Source: Stromatinia cepivora (lineage: Eukaryota > Ascomycota > Leotiomycetes > Helotiales > Sclerotiniaceae). From it: a DNA stretch of 64,000 nucleotides. Every line of letters begins with the position of its first letter. The stretch's first letter is position 1. The notes under the pieces are model-generated. The model searched no databases. It saw only the letters and a list, made by a program, of their open reading frames with translations, and was not told the DNA's origin. The stretch spans positions 434,001 to 498,000 of the forward strand of contig RCTD01000027.1 in NCBI GenBank assembly GCA_014898415.1, in the 5' to 3' direction. The translations under genes were made by a program, and so were the position numbers. Positions 45,081 through 59,952 of this stretch are shown here, in pieces.

Positions 45081-48000
45081 TTCGATTAACCAACCTCAAC
45101 TTCGAAATACCTTCAGAATCTAATAACATTGTATATAATACAAATGTAGCTTTATTACAATATATATTTCATATATTACAAACCTATATTCAGACTTTTT
45201 TTTAAAATCGTTTTAAAAATTTTGTAGCGATCAACTTCGATACAATCCGAAAATATACAATAATCATTATCATAACAATTATGGAAGGTATATTCGAGCA
45301 TTCCCTTACAACCCTTCACCCTGAAAGAATACGAATCCCATTATCATCAATATCAACTATTTTACACATCAAAAACGAAGAATACAATGAATGAATAAAC
45401 AAATAGAAATACGACTAATTTGTATTTATAAAGGAAAACCCTCAGGAAATCATCGATTTTTGCAAATTCAAATTGAAGTTTTATATAACATATGATTATA
45501 TCGATAAAGATTTATAGAGTGATTATTACAATGATTTTACAGATTTCAGAATTGAATATTTCAAACTTATCAATTCAAAGATTATATTCAGATTATATAC
45601 TGAATTGAAAGTAGATGGTTTGTTTATCAAAAAGATAATATAATATATGAAATTGATAGTTAACAAAATTTTGATTAAAACATTTTATACTCTATATATA
45701 TTATAATCGAATAATCAAATTCGAAAAACAAAAATGGATCGATACTTTCAATTCCGATCAAAAACCATTTTAAATTAAATCAAGATATTCGATAATAATA
45801 TATATCTGGATATTATTTCTAAAGATTTAATATCTTTATTTAATTTTCAAAAAAGAGAATAATTCATATAAATGAATATAAAACAATTATTTTCAATATA
45901 ATATAAGGGAATTCAATTATTACAATTGAATAAGAAATCGGGATCTTATATATTCAAGGAATTTTTATATAACAAATATCAAAATCCAGAATGGAAATAA
46001 TATTTAGTATTATTATAATCATTATATAATAATAATATATTATTTAAAATGAAAAATCATCGAATAAAAAGAAATCTATCGATAATAAAGAATTATCAAA
46101 TAGATCATTTAATAATAAGAAACCTTTAAATAACAACAAATATTTCGGATATAATTGTAAGGTAAATGATATAGATCAAAATAATGTTTATATATACTTT
46201 TGTAAAAACAATAAAGAAAGAAAAGATTTATCCAATAACAAAGGAAACAATGGTTTAGGAAATTATAAGGATAAATTATCCGATTATATATAAAGCAATA
46301 ATATTGGCCGTAATTTCGAAAACCTTGAGAAACTTTATGATAATGTTAATAAATATATTAATTAGGATAATAATTTTGATTATAAATATATTATCTTTTT
46401 CAATTATTATAAAAGAATCGATATTCATTTAAATCTTTATACAAAAGTGTTTTCTATAATGTTAAAAAAAAAGATTTTTATATTTTATTATTCGAATCTC
46501 AATTATATTCTCAATACAATAAAGGGCATCTATGAAATGATGAAAATATTCTTTGAAGAAGAAGAATATTAATATGGACTTATAAAGAAATGGGATTATA
46601 TGATATTCAAAATAATTATTATATAAAATTCCGGAAAATCAATAACAGAATATTTGGATATTATAATCATTAAACTTTGTTATCTTCAAAAAGATCTACC
46701 AAAAGAATTTCAAACAATTATATATATCCAAAGAAAAATATTCAATATATATAATTATATACTAATATATAGCTAAATATATTATCGATCCTCAAAATCT
46801 ATAATCGGATTTATCGAAGATTTATAAAGTTTTATTTTTATATACAAGAAATTATATCTAAACAAAAACGAAATATTTTATATAGATCGAATATATAATC
46901 AAAAGAACCTTAAATATAATCGCAAATATAAACCCAATTAATGATTTTTTATTCGATTAAAAAGAATTAAGAAATATTTTGTTTATAAAAAGGAAGATTA
47001 TTAATTAAACAAATATATAAAAACTAAATAAATTGAATCGAAATATAAATATAGGGAATTATTCAATGATAATGATAAGGATTTTGGTTTATATTTCGAA
47101 TAATATATTATCGAATATAAAGGAACTTTATTGAATATCGATATTAATAAAGAATTTGTAATATATATTCAAAATAATTCAAAGAAGGATATAAAGAATA
47201 ATAATTCAGAATATATTTGGATCTCATCCTATAAATTGATTAATGGAAAAGAAATTATAATAAATCTATTCGATAAAACAATAATATATACTTTAATTGG
47301 CTTTATCAATAAATCAATTAAAGTTAAAGGATACAAAGCTTTCTTTTTAAAATATAATAATAGAAAATTTCAGAATATTATTATCGATATAGGAGTATTC
47401 TAATAGTTTATAATAAGATTTAAATAATATCAAATATATTAAAAGAATATCAAGAATATCAAATTAAATATAAGTAGAATAGGAATCATTAAAATGATAT
47501 TCAGAATTAGAAAGGCTGAATCAATTGAATCAATTCAATTGAATTTACCCCCAAGAACTATTGAATTCTATATTATAGAATCAGAAATATCATTTCTATT
47601 ATCATTATAAAATATAAATCGATTTAAAATATATTATAATAATATTATTAATATATTTATATTATCAATTACAAAATACATTTATATCCACAAATTCAAA
47701 TATATAATATTATTTTGAAATATAAAGATTTAGTAATTCATATAAATATTCATCGATATAAACAACTGTTACCTAATCGAATCGGAAATATAAAGATTAT
47801 ATCATTATTTCGATTACCCATCCACAAACAGATTCTATCAAATCTTCCGATATATAGACTATACAGATATTACCCAAAGAAATTTCGAAAGATTCATGAA
47901 ATTCTATAAATATTATCAAAAATATAGAAAATCTTTAAATAAATTTAAATTCAATTTTTGCGATAATATTGAATTTAATTATTCGATTATAATCGATATT

Positions 48001-48870
48001 ATATATATCAATAATAAATCAATATTATATATTATTGATAAAAGAACCAAATTTCAAATAATATAATAACTCGAAAATATCAACGCAAAGTATATATAGA
48101 ATAAATTAAGAATATATTGAATGGATATATATTTAAGTCTATTAGATTATATCATTCACAATATCAAGAAAAACTTTATAAACAAAAAATTCAAACAATA
48201 TACCGAAATGATAATAATCATCACGAAAAACATATCTATCGAAATATATTAATCAATCAGGATAATCGAATACTATTATCAAATTATTCGATATATATAT
48301 AATATTATTAAAGAAAAATTTAAAAATATTGAAATAATAAAAGAATCAGTATTACAAATAATAATAAAAACAATCAATAATACTACTGATTTTAATGGAA
48401 TTGTACCTATCCTTTTAATATTCGGAATATATTTATAAATAAATAAATTCGATCTATTAGTATTTAGTATTCAATAACGATTCAATATAATTAAAAAAGC
48501 AAACAATAAAATCAAAAGATTTCGAATTAAAAGATAAATAACAGATACATTGAATCAATATAATAATCTAAATATAACTTCAATTTATAAACTACTAATC
48601 AATTCAAAAGTATAAATATAAAGAAAAAGAAACAATTGAACTATTGGATAAACAAAACCATTTATATTATTACAAATCAAGAACGAAATCTATATAATTC
48701 AATTACCAAACAAATCTACAATCTTTGGATTTATAATAATGAAATTCTATATAATCGAAATAACGATACCAATAGAATCAATCGTATAAACAGAATTTAT
48801 TACAATAGAACAAATCCTTCAAAAAACATCCTTAAAGAACCTCGAAATTGTTTTCTAAAAGAAATTTAAG

Positions 48871-48970
48871 ATCGTTTTAAAAAATATGATAAAAATGAAT
48901 CCTGATATCCTTTAAGTAATCGTTTTAAAAAATATGATAAAAATGAATCCTGATATCCTTTAAGTAATCG
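48871..48970. repeat. Perfect 48-bp tandem duplication
   Basis: Two identical 48-bp units start at 48,871 and 48,919 (landmarks ATCGTTTTAAAAAATATG and GAATCCTGATATCC), and a third start appears at 48,967. Identity inside an otherwise heavily mutated element indicates a duplication younger than the RIP damage. Confidence 0.85.
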
Positions 48971-49209
48971 TTTTATTAATAAGAATATTATATAATATAA
49001 TAATATACTTTACTGAAAATGTAATAAAAATATCAAATATAATTATTTATTTTCAAAACGATGAAAAAGAAAACATTATTGATATCTTTAACGAAAACCT
49101 ATCAATATCTGATATACTTCAAAACCTATTGATCTACAAAAAATCCCAAAAAAAAAGAAATTAATAATTTAATAGAAAATAATATATTCGAAATTATATA
49201 ATAAATAGA

Positions 49210-49350
49210 TATACCAGAAAATATACGAATATTCAAATCAAGATTCGTTAATAAAATCAAAAACAAAGGTATTGAAAAGGTATTCCCAAAATCAAGATTT
49301 GTAGTTTAGATATAGAATGATACAGAAAAGGAAATAGTATTAATGTAATT
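49210..49350 (+). pseudogene. Copia reverse transcriptase fragment
   Basis: Reads RIFKSRFVNKIKNKG, VFPKSRFVV, a stop, then NDTEKEIVL. It corresponds to the conserved start of fungal Copia reverse transcriptase (RIFxSRFVDE ... KSRLVVQAYND). Stops lie where Gln codons are expected, as RIP would produce. It is non-functional. Confidence 0.75.
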
Positions 49351-50214
49351 GTTTATGATTTAATAAGCAAATCAATATTTGATATTAAACCTTATGATTA
49401 TTTTATAATCAATTATATAAATAATTCTATATATTAGAGATATTACTTAAGTTTATATATAAATAGTATTTAATCTAGTATAATTATTCTATATCCAATT
49501 ATCCAAGGAAATGGAATTCCTGAAAAGAATACTACTACAAATGATCAAACCATTATATAGTATATTAGAGATTGAAAATCATTGATTCAGTATTTATTAT
49601 AATTATCATTTTATTATATTTCAAATGATCTAATCAATCTATAATCTCTGTTTAATATATATTAAACAAAAAAATGAAGTATTTGGATTAATAGAACTTT
49701 AAATAGATAATATAATTATTATAATTAATAAAGTATTTATAAATAAAGAATAAAAAGAATTTGAAAATACAAAGTTTTTTATAAAGGATTGAGAAACCTT
49801 ATCATCCGAAAACTTTTTCAAATTCAATAAAATTATTATTATCTAAATAAAAAATAGTTTCATTTATATCAATCAGAAAAGGTACTATACAAATTTATAA
49901 TTCATCAAAATATAATCAATTGATATTCATAATACAAAAGGCAAAATTCGAAAAAATGTAACTTTAAAAAATTAATATATTATTCAATATACAAAAGGAA
50001 TTTATATGTTGATAATATATCAATCAAAAATATCATTCGTTTTTTTTTTTGTTATTCAGATTATTAATCCTAAAGAAGAAAATATAAAACTAATAAATAA
50101 AATAATCTATTAACAAATAAATAATTTAATTAAAAGATTGAAATTTGTATTATTTGATCTCGATTCGTTGAAATTAGTAGTATTTATAAATATATTATTT
50201 GTTAATAATCGAAA

Positions 50215-50400
50215 TCTATCCTTACAAATCGGATATATTATTATATTAATGGATAAGAATAACAAAGCGAATTTAATTCATTAATTATTTATCAAATATA
50301 AAAGAATTATTAAAAGTATATTAATATCGGAATTTTATGGTATAATCTTAGAATTCGATATTAATATAATATTTAAGAGTATTATCAAAGATATATTATT
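50215..50400 (+). pseudogene. Copia RNase H fragment
   Basis: Reads QIGYIIILMDKNNKANLIH, stop, then KRIIKSILISEFYGIILEFD. It matches the fungal Copia RNase H pattern (QLGYIIxLxDxxxxANILHW ... ASELYAMxxGFD). A Trp codon has become TAA/TAG. It is non-functional. Confidence 0.7.
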
Positions 50401-50900
50401 AAAGTAGAAAATACTATTAATTATATATATAAATTCGAAATCATTTTATAATTGTTTTACGAAATTAGATTCAATTCGAAAGAAAAGATTAATAATTGAT
50501 TTAATGGTTTTACAATAATCATATAAACGAAAGGAGATAATGGAAATCAAATGGGTTAATAAAAAATCTAATTTTGTTGATATAATAACGAAGATAAAAT
50601 TATATTAGACTTTTAGAGATTTTATAAAGAGCAATATAATCAAGATCAAGATTATAAAATAGATAAAGAGATTAAAATATAATGAAAAGAAAATAATATA
50701 AATATAAAAATTAAAGAACAAATATAAAATAAAAATTATTATAGATATATATTCAATTTGTTAAATATATAATTATTTCATATATAAATTGATTCGAATA
50801 AAGAAACAAAAACGAAAGCTAGAATTAAAAAAAATATTTATTTGCCGGGTATATATATTCCTAAAGTATACAATATTTCGATTTTAAGAGAAATTGTTAA

Positions 50901-51102
50901 TATCGGAATATAATCATATATATAATAAGGATGGTAAGGATTATATGTTCATTAATGTTTGTATTAATACCTCAGCATGCATCATTATATAATTCTTCAT
51001 CTTCTATAGATTCTAGCTTTTTAGGCAAATCAAAACATATTAACAAAGAGTTCTATGCGTTTGTTGATAAGCTTCACTTCCCCGTATACAGTTATCCCGA
51101 CA
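50901..51102 (+). repeat. 3' LTR of the Copia element
   Basis: 202 bp from TATCGGAATA (5' LTR TGTCGGGATA with G-to-A changes) to TATCCCGACA. The target duplication CAATT follows directly. It differs from the 5' LTR mostly by transitions plus a small length difference near the middle. Confidence 0.9.
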
Positions 51103-51847
51103 CAATTAAATTATATTTTAAATAAAGAAGTCTTTGTTTTTCTTTATTAAAAACAATATAATACTATTGTTAAAAAAAATTGAAATTTCATAATGGAATT
51201 AGTATTAATATAGATGACCAGCGACCTTAAAAATTCATTATACAAATTATATAATTATAATATTATTTGAAATAAAGAATCTTTATTTTGAATAAAAACT
51301 ATTGTAAAATTGAATTATAAATCAATTATTCAATAAAATTCGATGAAATTCGAATATCGAATATTACTAATATATTTCAAAATCTATAAGGAATTGGAAA
51401 AAGCATAAATAAAGATCTTAGAATCTTTATAGAATAAGTTTTACCTGTATCCCGAATATATATACTAAAAATAAAATTATATTATTCTATTATTGATTTT
51501 CTATTATTAAATGAATAATTTTATTATTAGCTTTATTAATTTTAACTTCTATTTTATTTTCAGTAATTTGTTTCCAATTATATTCATTAATTTATTTTAA
51601 ATTATAATTATTTATAGTCTATAATCTCTAATAGATTATAAATCCGAAATAATTCAGAGTTTATTAATTCTTTGATATTATTACTTATATATATATATAT
51701 TCGATTATAATATCAATATGCGGATTCAATATTTCGATTTCATATAATCGAATTATTATAAACGAAATAAATAAGATCCATTCTATCTCGAAACTCTTTT
51801 ATATATTTAATATATATTTTTTAAAATTATAATAAATATATATTTAT

Positions 51848-52039
51848 CACGGGATAGTATGACTACAGAGCACTTTCAGGGATCGGGGAATGAATTGTAT
51901 ATATGATTGATAGAGTCAATAGAATTGAATGATTTGCCTTTGATTATATGGATTGAGAGTTGTATATATAGAACAAATGAATGATTATTTAATTGATAAA
52001 TACTTTGATTAGATTAGATCTTTATTTATTAATATATTA
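51848..52039. repeat. LTR, left copy (less mutated)
   Basis: Starts around CACGGGATAGTATGACTACA and ends TTTATTAATATATTA. It keeps many more G and C than the right copy, to which it aligns without gaps over 192 bp. Confidence 0.75.
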
Positions 52040-53394
52040 AAATCATTTTGTTAATTGAAGAGATTGATGAGATTTAGAAAATCCTTTATTCCGATTGAAA
52101 AGTATATTTTTGATTTTTTATAAGATATAAAGAATCATAAGATTTTCTATAATATATTCTTTAAATCGAAAAATAATTTATAATAAATAAAAGAATTTAG
52201 AAAATAGTAATTTAAATGATTTATAAAAGAATATATAAATTAATTATAGATAAATATCAATAAAAGAATAATATAATATAGAAATCTGAAATGATTTTGA
52301 TAGTTTTGAAATAAAAGAGAATTTGATTATATAAAAATTACAAATATCTTTTGATTTCGAATTATTATCTATAATATTCTTCGAAATCAAGATTTTGAAT
52401 AATAAAACAAAAGTTTTTTATTAAAAGAATATAGAAGAATAATCGATTCTGTAATATAATAATTGAAAATACTTATAATTATTAGGCTATGGTATATTAA
52501 TTATAATGGTAAAATAAAATAAATATATTTTTAAATATATATAAATAATCTTTTTGTATTTTTGTTTTCTATTTTAATTAAGTTTTTATTGATCATTATT
52601 ATATTTAAGATTTCGGAGATTGAGAAAATTAAATAAATGAATTTTAATTGTATTAAATAAATAATAGTTAAGAAGAAGGTTTTGAAAGAATCAAATATAA
52701 AAAAGGATTTTAATATTTTTTTAAGGGATTAGTAGACCAAATAAAGAAGGTTAATAAATCCGATATAGATATCGAATCAAAATATCGATTTTTAGGAGTT
52801 TGGTTTAATTAATTTGATATTTAGAATAATATATAATCAATTATTTCAAAGATTATTTTTCTTTATAAAAGAAATTATTATTCATTATAATCAATTATTT
52901 GTTATAAATTCGAATAATAGTTTAAAGATAAATTCTGTTTTTGAATTTTATTATATAATTAAAAGATTTTATTAATTCTGTATTTGTAATTGTTGAAGTA
53001 AAAACCGTTTGATAAAGAAAAGAAAAGAAAAAGAGTTTCTTTATCTAATAATAATAATAATCTGTTCGATTTATTAATATTAGGGTTTTCGGATAATGAA
53101 TTAGATGAAAAAGAGAAAGAGAAAATATTATTGAAAGTTATTGATTTTTTAATCAAAATAAGGAATGAAAGAAATCGTAAAAAAGAAATAATTATTTATA
53201 TATTCGATATATAAAATTATTAATCGCTAGAAAATATAATTTTTATAATAAATATTTTGTTGATTTTTTCAAATTGAATAATCATTGGTATTGGAATTAT
53301 AATATTTATTCGTATATTCTTTTATTAATCTTCTTTTATTCTTTAACAGATTATTATACTATTATTCATTAGTAAAATTTGAAAATAAGTTTTT

Positions 53395-53600
53395 TGTTAC
53401 GAACCTCAACTACAAAACGAAGGCTAGCCGAAAGCGGGCCGAATTGTACGCTAGTTTGAAGAGTTTTCATCTATATAAAGAGAGAATTCTTCAAAATGAT
53501 TGAAAAAGCAAGGAAAAGTCTTGATTCTAAAACCAAATCTATTGTTATTCGAAATTAGCCGATTCTTTGCTGTGATTCTCACATTTTTCGTTTATCTTTT
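53395..53600. other. GC-retaining island, possible LTR remnant
   Basis: Begins TGTTACGAACCTCAACTAC, a typical Gypsy LTR-like start, and contains GGCTAGCCGAAAGCGGGCCG and a TATATAAAG box about 80 bp in. GC is far above the surroundings. No partner copy is seen in the window. A younger insertion or solo LTR is inferred. Confidence 0.4.
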
Positions 53601-53807
53601 ATTTTTATAATATATTAATCATTGATTATATAATCCAAATAGGGATATAGAATTATAATGAAAATAATATTGAAGATTGAAGAAAAGAGAGAAATTGTTT
53701 TTTCATTTCTATATTATTATTCCTTTTTTCTTTATTATATTACTCATTAGAATTCCCAAAAAACTAAACGAAAAATATATATTATAATCTTGAAAAACAA
53801 TAACAAA

Positions 53808-53864
53808 AAAAAAGAAAAAAAAAGAAAAAAAAAGAAAAAAAAAGAAAAAAAAAGAAAAAAAAAG
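53808..53864. repeat. A9G-type 10-bp repeat
   Basis: Six near-perfect 10-bp units, nine A then G, inside the AT-rich block. Confidence 0.85.
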
Positions 53865-56659
53865 AGTAGATAATATATTCAAAGAAAAAAGAAAGAAGAG
53901 ATAATCCTTTGGTTTTTGCAACTCCTATAATATTAATAATACTAATAATTTCGATTATTTTAATTATCTTTTATTTATTAATTATTATAAATAATCCTGA
54001 AACTCTTTTATTTAAACTTCAAATTATTAAATTTAAAAAGAAATTTATCCTTCTTCGAAAATAGAAAAATAAAAAATAAAGACAAGATCAACTTTAATTG
54101 TTTTTTGTTTTTTAATGAATATAGAATACAAGAATTAGAATATATTATAGAAAAATATAATGATCTAAAATACCAAATAGAATTTATTCTATTTATACCA
54201 AAAGGAAAAATTATAAATTCCAGATTATCATTACTCAAACTTTATAATCCAGATTGTTATTATTCAAATTCTATAATTCTATTACTTATATTTTGTAAAT
54301 TGAAAAAGAATCAGAAATATTTGAACTTTTGTTTTATAAGATTTTTCATAAATTTATTAATAATTATATTGATAATTGATAAATAAATTATATAAAAGTT
54401 CTTTTTTGAATATTCTTAATATAATTATATATTTTGAATATCGATATAATATAATTTTATAATGATTTATTTGTTTTTATTAATTATTAATTTAATTATT
54501 TATTAATTATTATAAAAATTTATTATAGGTTTTTTTATTATTAAATCGATTTTCTTTAAGAAATATAGAATTATTATAATTTCTTTTAATATATATTCAA
54601 TTTCAAGAAATTTTACTTTAATAATCGAGATAATTATAATATCTTATTTGAAAGTTTTTTATATAATTGAATTATCGAAAAGGGATATAATATATTTTTA
54701 AAATAATCGATAAAATTGGATTATTTATAAAAGAAATATTAAAAAAAATGAAAAATTGTAATATTTGATCATTATTACATTGGATTACAAAAAACCTTAT
54801 ATTCTAAAGATATTATAAATAATGATTAATAGATTTTATATAATCATTTGATAAATTAATTAAATAATAGTTTAATTATAAAATAACGAATAATATATCC
54901 GTTTTTATAATGGTTTTAATATATAATATTGATTCTATTTTCTTTTGATATATTTTAATAATATATATAGAATTTTGATTTTAATTTTTCTGAAATATTA
55001 TTATTAAAAATGATATATTTATTATTCTATTTGTTATTTTGAATTTCTTAATAATTTTTTTTTAATATATATATATATTATAAATTAATTATAGTTTTTT
55101 TTTTGAATTGATTATAGAATATATATATATTTTATAATTTATATATAATTTTGATTTCTTTAATAATCTTTATAATAATTAATTTGTTTTTCTTATAATA
55201 AATGATTTGAATATTATTTATAAAAAAAATAATTATAATAATATATTTTAGATTAATATATAGATATAATTATTTTTTGTATTATATTAATTCTAGTTTT
55301 TTAAATATCTAAATGAAATCTTTAAATTATATAATTAAAGAATCTTATAGATTATATAAAATTCGATTGATTATATATAATATTTTTTGTTTGGAATTTT
55401 GTATTTATTAGATGAATAATATAGATTAGAATATTAAAGAAATTATATAGAGTATTAATGAAAATATTGATTATATTATATTATTTAATTTCGAAATTGT
55501 ATTTAATAATAATTATTATTATAATTTGGAATAATCAATTTATTAAAATAATAATATAAATAATCTTAATAATACTTTTAATTTTAAGATTTTCTTATAT
55601 TACTAAATATAAATAATAATGAATGATTAAATCTTGATTATTATATTTATATATAAATATTTATTGAAAAAGGATTGGTTTTATAGATTTCGATTCAAAA
55701 TCGATTTTATATTAGATTTTCCTAATTTTAAAATTATTAATTTTATTTAAATTAATATCTTATTTGATGATTTTTTAATTGATAATAAAAACAAGATAAT
55801 TTTGGAATTGTAAATATATGAATTTAAGAAAGTAATATTATTTATAATCTATTGATTATAAATTAAATAAAAAACAATAAAGGTTTTGCTTCAATTTTAA
55901 TAGTAATTATATTATGAATTATTATAAATTGAGAATATCCTTTTGTATTATTTATTCTTTATTAATTAAATCAAAATATAAAATAAAAGTTGTTTAAACA
56001 AAATAAATCTATTAAGATTATTCTTTGAAATATAATAATTTCTATATAAAATCTAATATTAGGATTATTCTTTTAATAATATTATTATATATATAATTGT
56101 TTTTATATATATATTAATCATTTTAAAATATAAAAACTAAATGATTTTTGAAAAAGAAATAATTCTAAATAGTAATTGTATAATTGAAATTTAGATAAAT
56201 TGATTTGAGTTTTAAATATTTTAATCTTTATAATATAAACTTTTTTAAACAATTATTCGAAATTATAAATTCGTCAATCTTTTATAAATTGATCAAATGA
56301 ATATATAAAATATAACAATTTTTATAATAATTGGATTTTTTTTACAAAATATTTTGATTGATTATTTTAATATATATATTTCCTTTCGGAATATTATAAT
56401 TGATTAATCAAAATAATCTTTGAACCATTTTTGTATATATTATAAAAAATTTCAATAATATAATTAATAGATTTATTTATCTTTTATATTCTTTATATTA
56501 ATATATTCAATCAAAATCAGGATTTATATTATTATCATAAATATTTTCTTGAACAATATTAATATTTTTATTTATAAAATATAATTACTTTTTAATAAAA
56601 AAATCGATATCTTTAGTTTCTTTCATAAAAAGATCGATTAGCATTTATATTTTTTTATT

Positions 56660-56742
56660 ATATATTTTTATTACATATTTTTATTATATATTTTTATTAT
56701 ATATTTTTATTGTATATTTTTATTATATATTTTATTATTATT
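56660..56742. repeat. TATATTTTTATTA repeat, about 16 bp
   Basis: Five to six units of TATATTTTTATTA with small changes (ACATA, GTATA) in the AT-rich block. Confidence 0.65.
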
Positions 56743-59700
56743 ATTTGAAGGATTAAATGGATTAAATGATTTTAGATCGATTTCTTTATTTCTATTATTA
56801 TCTTTTAAATCTATATTTATATTTGAGATTAATTTATTTGTAAATAATAGATTTGAAATATATTCAATAAATAAATCAAAAGTTTTTTGATTTATAAAAA
56901 TAAATAAATAAATAAAATTATTATAATTATTCTTATTTTAAATAATTGTTTTATTTATCTAGATATAATCTTGTATATGAAAATTTTTAATAAATTATTT
57001 AAATTCTTTTATAATATAAATATCGATTATTTGATTGATAAAATTTATATAATAAATAAATTTTTTATTGAATAGTATATTTCGAATAATAATAATTTTA
57101 TTGAATTTGAATATCTATATATAATAGATCAATATATTTAGAATATAATTTATTAAATATTCAATATATATTCAAAAATTGATTTTATATTATTTCTTAT
57201 TAATTCTAGTTTTTTGTTTCTATTCAAAAAATAAATTCGATATCTATATTTATAAATTCTATTCTAATTAGAATAAAAATTATTAAATATTTTCTTTATA
57301 AATAACGGATTGTTTTTAAAAAAACAATTATAAAATTATATATCGAAATATTTTATTGAACAATTGGAAGGATTTAATTTTCAAAGAATTTATATTATTT
57401 TCATTTATAATTTATTCAATAAATTTATTAAAATCTATATTTTTATTTATTTTGTAATTATTTCTTATTTTATATATTCTGATTCTTTATTAAGTTTATA
57501 TATATATAACAAAAATGATTCGAATTTTATACTTTTTTATTTGATTTATTCCTTAAATAATATTATTTTTATAATTCCAATAATAAAAATATTATTATTT
57601 CATTTGATTTTTATAATTATTAAATCATATTTATAATAAATCTAAATTACAAAACTTTAAATAATTATAAATATATTATTTTATATTTTGTAATAAATTA
57701 AATATAAAAAGATTTTATTATTATATATTTTTTTGATTAATAAAAATTATAATATATTATTATATCCTTTATCGAAATCAAAAAGATTTTATGAGATTTT
57801 ATAAAAGAATTGAAATAATTAATAATAATTTGAAATAGAAAAAATAATTTGTTCTATATAAATATAAATATAACTAATATAATTAAAATGAATAATATCT
57901 TTCATTTTGATATTTTGTATTATAAATATTAAATATTCAAAAGTTTCTTTTCTTAAATATTCCAGATATTTATATTATATTTCATTTGTATTTTTCTTTA
58001 AAAAAAAATTATAAAAATAATAGAATGTTTTATTCATTTTTCCGTTTATTATTGAATATATTATAAAAGAATTATTTATAAGAATAAACAAAAGAATATT
58101 CGAATAAATAGAAAATAATTTGTATTCTAAAAATACAAGATTTTTAATATAAATATATTAAATGATTATTATATTATTTATATAATCTTCTTTATAAAGA
58201 ATATATTTATATTCTGAAAATCATAAATGGATTTTCTTCAATTGAATCTTTAAGATAATATTAATATAAAAATCAAAAATGAATATTATATTATTCAAAA
58301 TTAGATTATTATTAAAATAATCTTTTCTTTTGATAATCTTTTTAATAATATAAATTCTATATTTTAGGATTTGAAAATTGGAGATATCTATTTTTATGAA
58401 ATCATTAAGATTGGATAATCAATATTGATAATTATTCAATAAAGAGATATCATTTATAATATATATAATACAATAATTATCAAGTGAAATACTATTGAAC
58501 AGATAATATATTTTCAAAATTATAAAATAGATCTCTAATTGATTGTATCGAGTATTCAGGATAGTAATGTTGATTGAACTTTTTATTCATTTCTTTTTGA
58601 TCTAATTAGGGTGAAATTGTTTCTATAAATTCGATTTTGTTTGATCTCTAATTGTTTATAATTCGTTTTTGTTAAATACTTTTTTGAATAATAGATTAAT
58701 CTTTTCGATAAATATTAATTCGATGATTTTGTAATTGTAAATAATATAATTATAATTAAATTCGTTATTTCATTTAGATTTAATTTTGTAAAGATATTTT
58801 TAGATTTTCTTAATCTTTTGATTATTTTCAAAATTAATATTTTTTTTTATTTTGAAAAAAGATAAATATAGAATATATTCCTTTTTTAATTTTTTAAAAA
58901 AATAGAATCCTGAAAGATTAATCCTTTAAAAATATCTTCAAATTGTTTGAATAAAAGGTTAAATAATCTAAATTGATTATTTATTTTGATTTATATAATT
59001 ATAATATTTATTCAGATTAGAAATATTCTAATATTGATAATTTATAAAAAAATATTAATAGCAATTTCATTTTATATTTTAATAATTTTATATATAAAAG
59101 CTTTAATATAGATTATAATTTGATCTCTATATTATTTAATAAAATCAATTTTATTAAATAAAATTTGTATTAAAATAAATCGATATTCTTATAATAGTAT
59201 AAATATAAATTTCCTTTTGAATATAATAATAATTATTCTAAATAGAAGAATTGTAATACTTTAATTGAAAATAAATAGTTTTATAAGATATGTTTGATTA
59301 ATTAATAATTTAATTTATTTATAAATATTATAAAATACTTTATGATTTTATATATATTTTTGTTATCGATATTAATACTCCAATTAAAAAAAGATAAATT
59401 TGAAGAAGATTTCTTGAAAAATAATTAAAAATAAATCTTGATATATTATCATTAGAATCTTTTATTTTAGTATTTTTACTTATATCTTTTTTGAATTAAA
59501 TTGTTATAAAATATTTTAAAAATTCTTTTTAATATTATATTTGTTTCTTTCGATTGTATTTGATTTGAAGATTGATAATAAAAAGTAAAATAAATAATTT
59601 GATTGAAAATTAATTGATTTGAATATAAATAGATTTATTTATTGAATCAAAATTTGAAATAAATATAATTAAAATAGAAACAAATAAATTATTCTTTAGA

Positions 59701-59952
59701 TTAATTGAATTCCAAATTCCTTAAATTTGATATTTATTTTTCAAATATAAATATTATTTCAATTATTGAATATAGATTATAAAAAAAAGATTATTTTAAT
59801 CCCTTATTATATTAAATAAAAATAATTAAATTGATATAAATATTAAATTATAAATGAAATAGAAATGATATTTTGAAGAATAATCCTTTGAATATTTAAT
59901 AATTATTAAATAAAAAGTTGTATAGATTAAAAACTACTGAATCTATAATCAC

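Larger units (their letters stand above)
44348..51102 (+). mobile_element. RIP-degraded Ty1/Copia LTR retrotransposon, complete
   Basis: The 6,755-bp element has LTRs at both ends, outer termini TGTCGGGATA and TATCCCGACA, and a perfect 5-bp target duplication CAATT (44,343-44,347 and 51,103-51,107). The interior is saturated with stops and AT. Copia fragments can still be read on the plus strand: RIFKSRFVNKIKNKG then VFPKSRFVV, stop, NDTEKEIVL at 49.2-49.35 kb (reverse transcriptase), and IGYIIILMDKNNKANLIH with ILISEFYGIILEFDI at 50.22-50.4 kb (RNase H). No intact gene remains. Differences such as CAA to TAA and C to T in the 5' LTR end fit RIP. Confidence 0.92.

Noticed and set aside
47131..47403. 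90-codon open frame inside the AT-rich block
   Set aside because: It lies inside the degraded Copia interior. Its Ile/Asn/Lys composition is that of AT-rich DNA, and neighbouring frames are full of stops.
57364..57636. 90-codon Phe/Ile/Tyr-rich frame resembling a membrane protein
   Set aside because: The hydrophobic character follows from T-rich DNA. There is no family match and it sits in RIP-like sequence.
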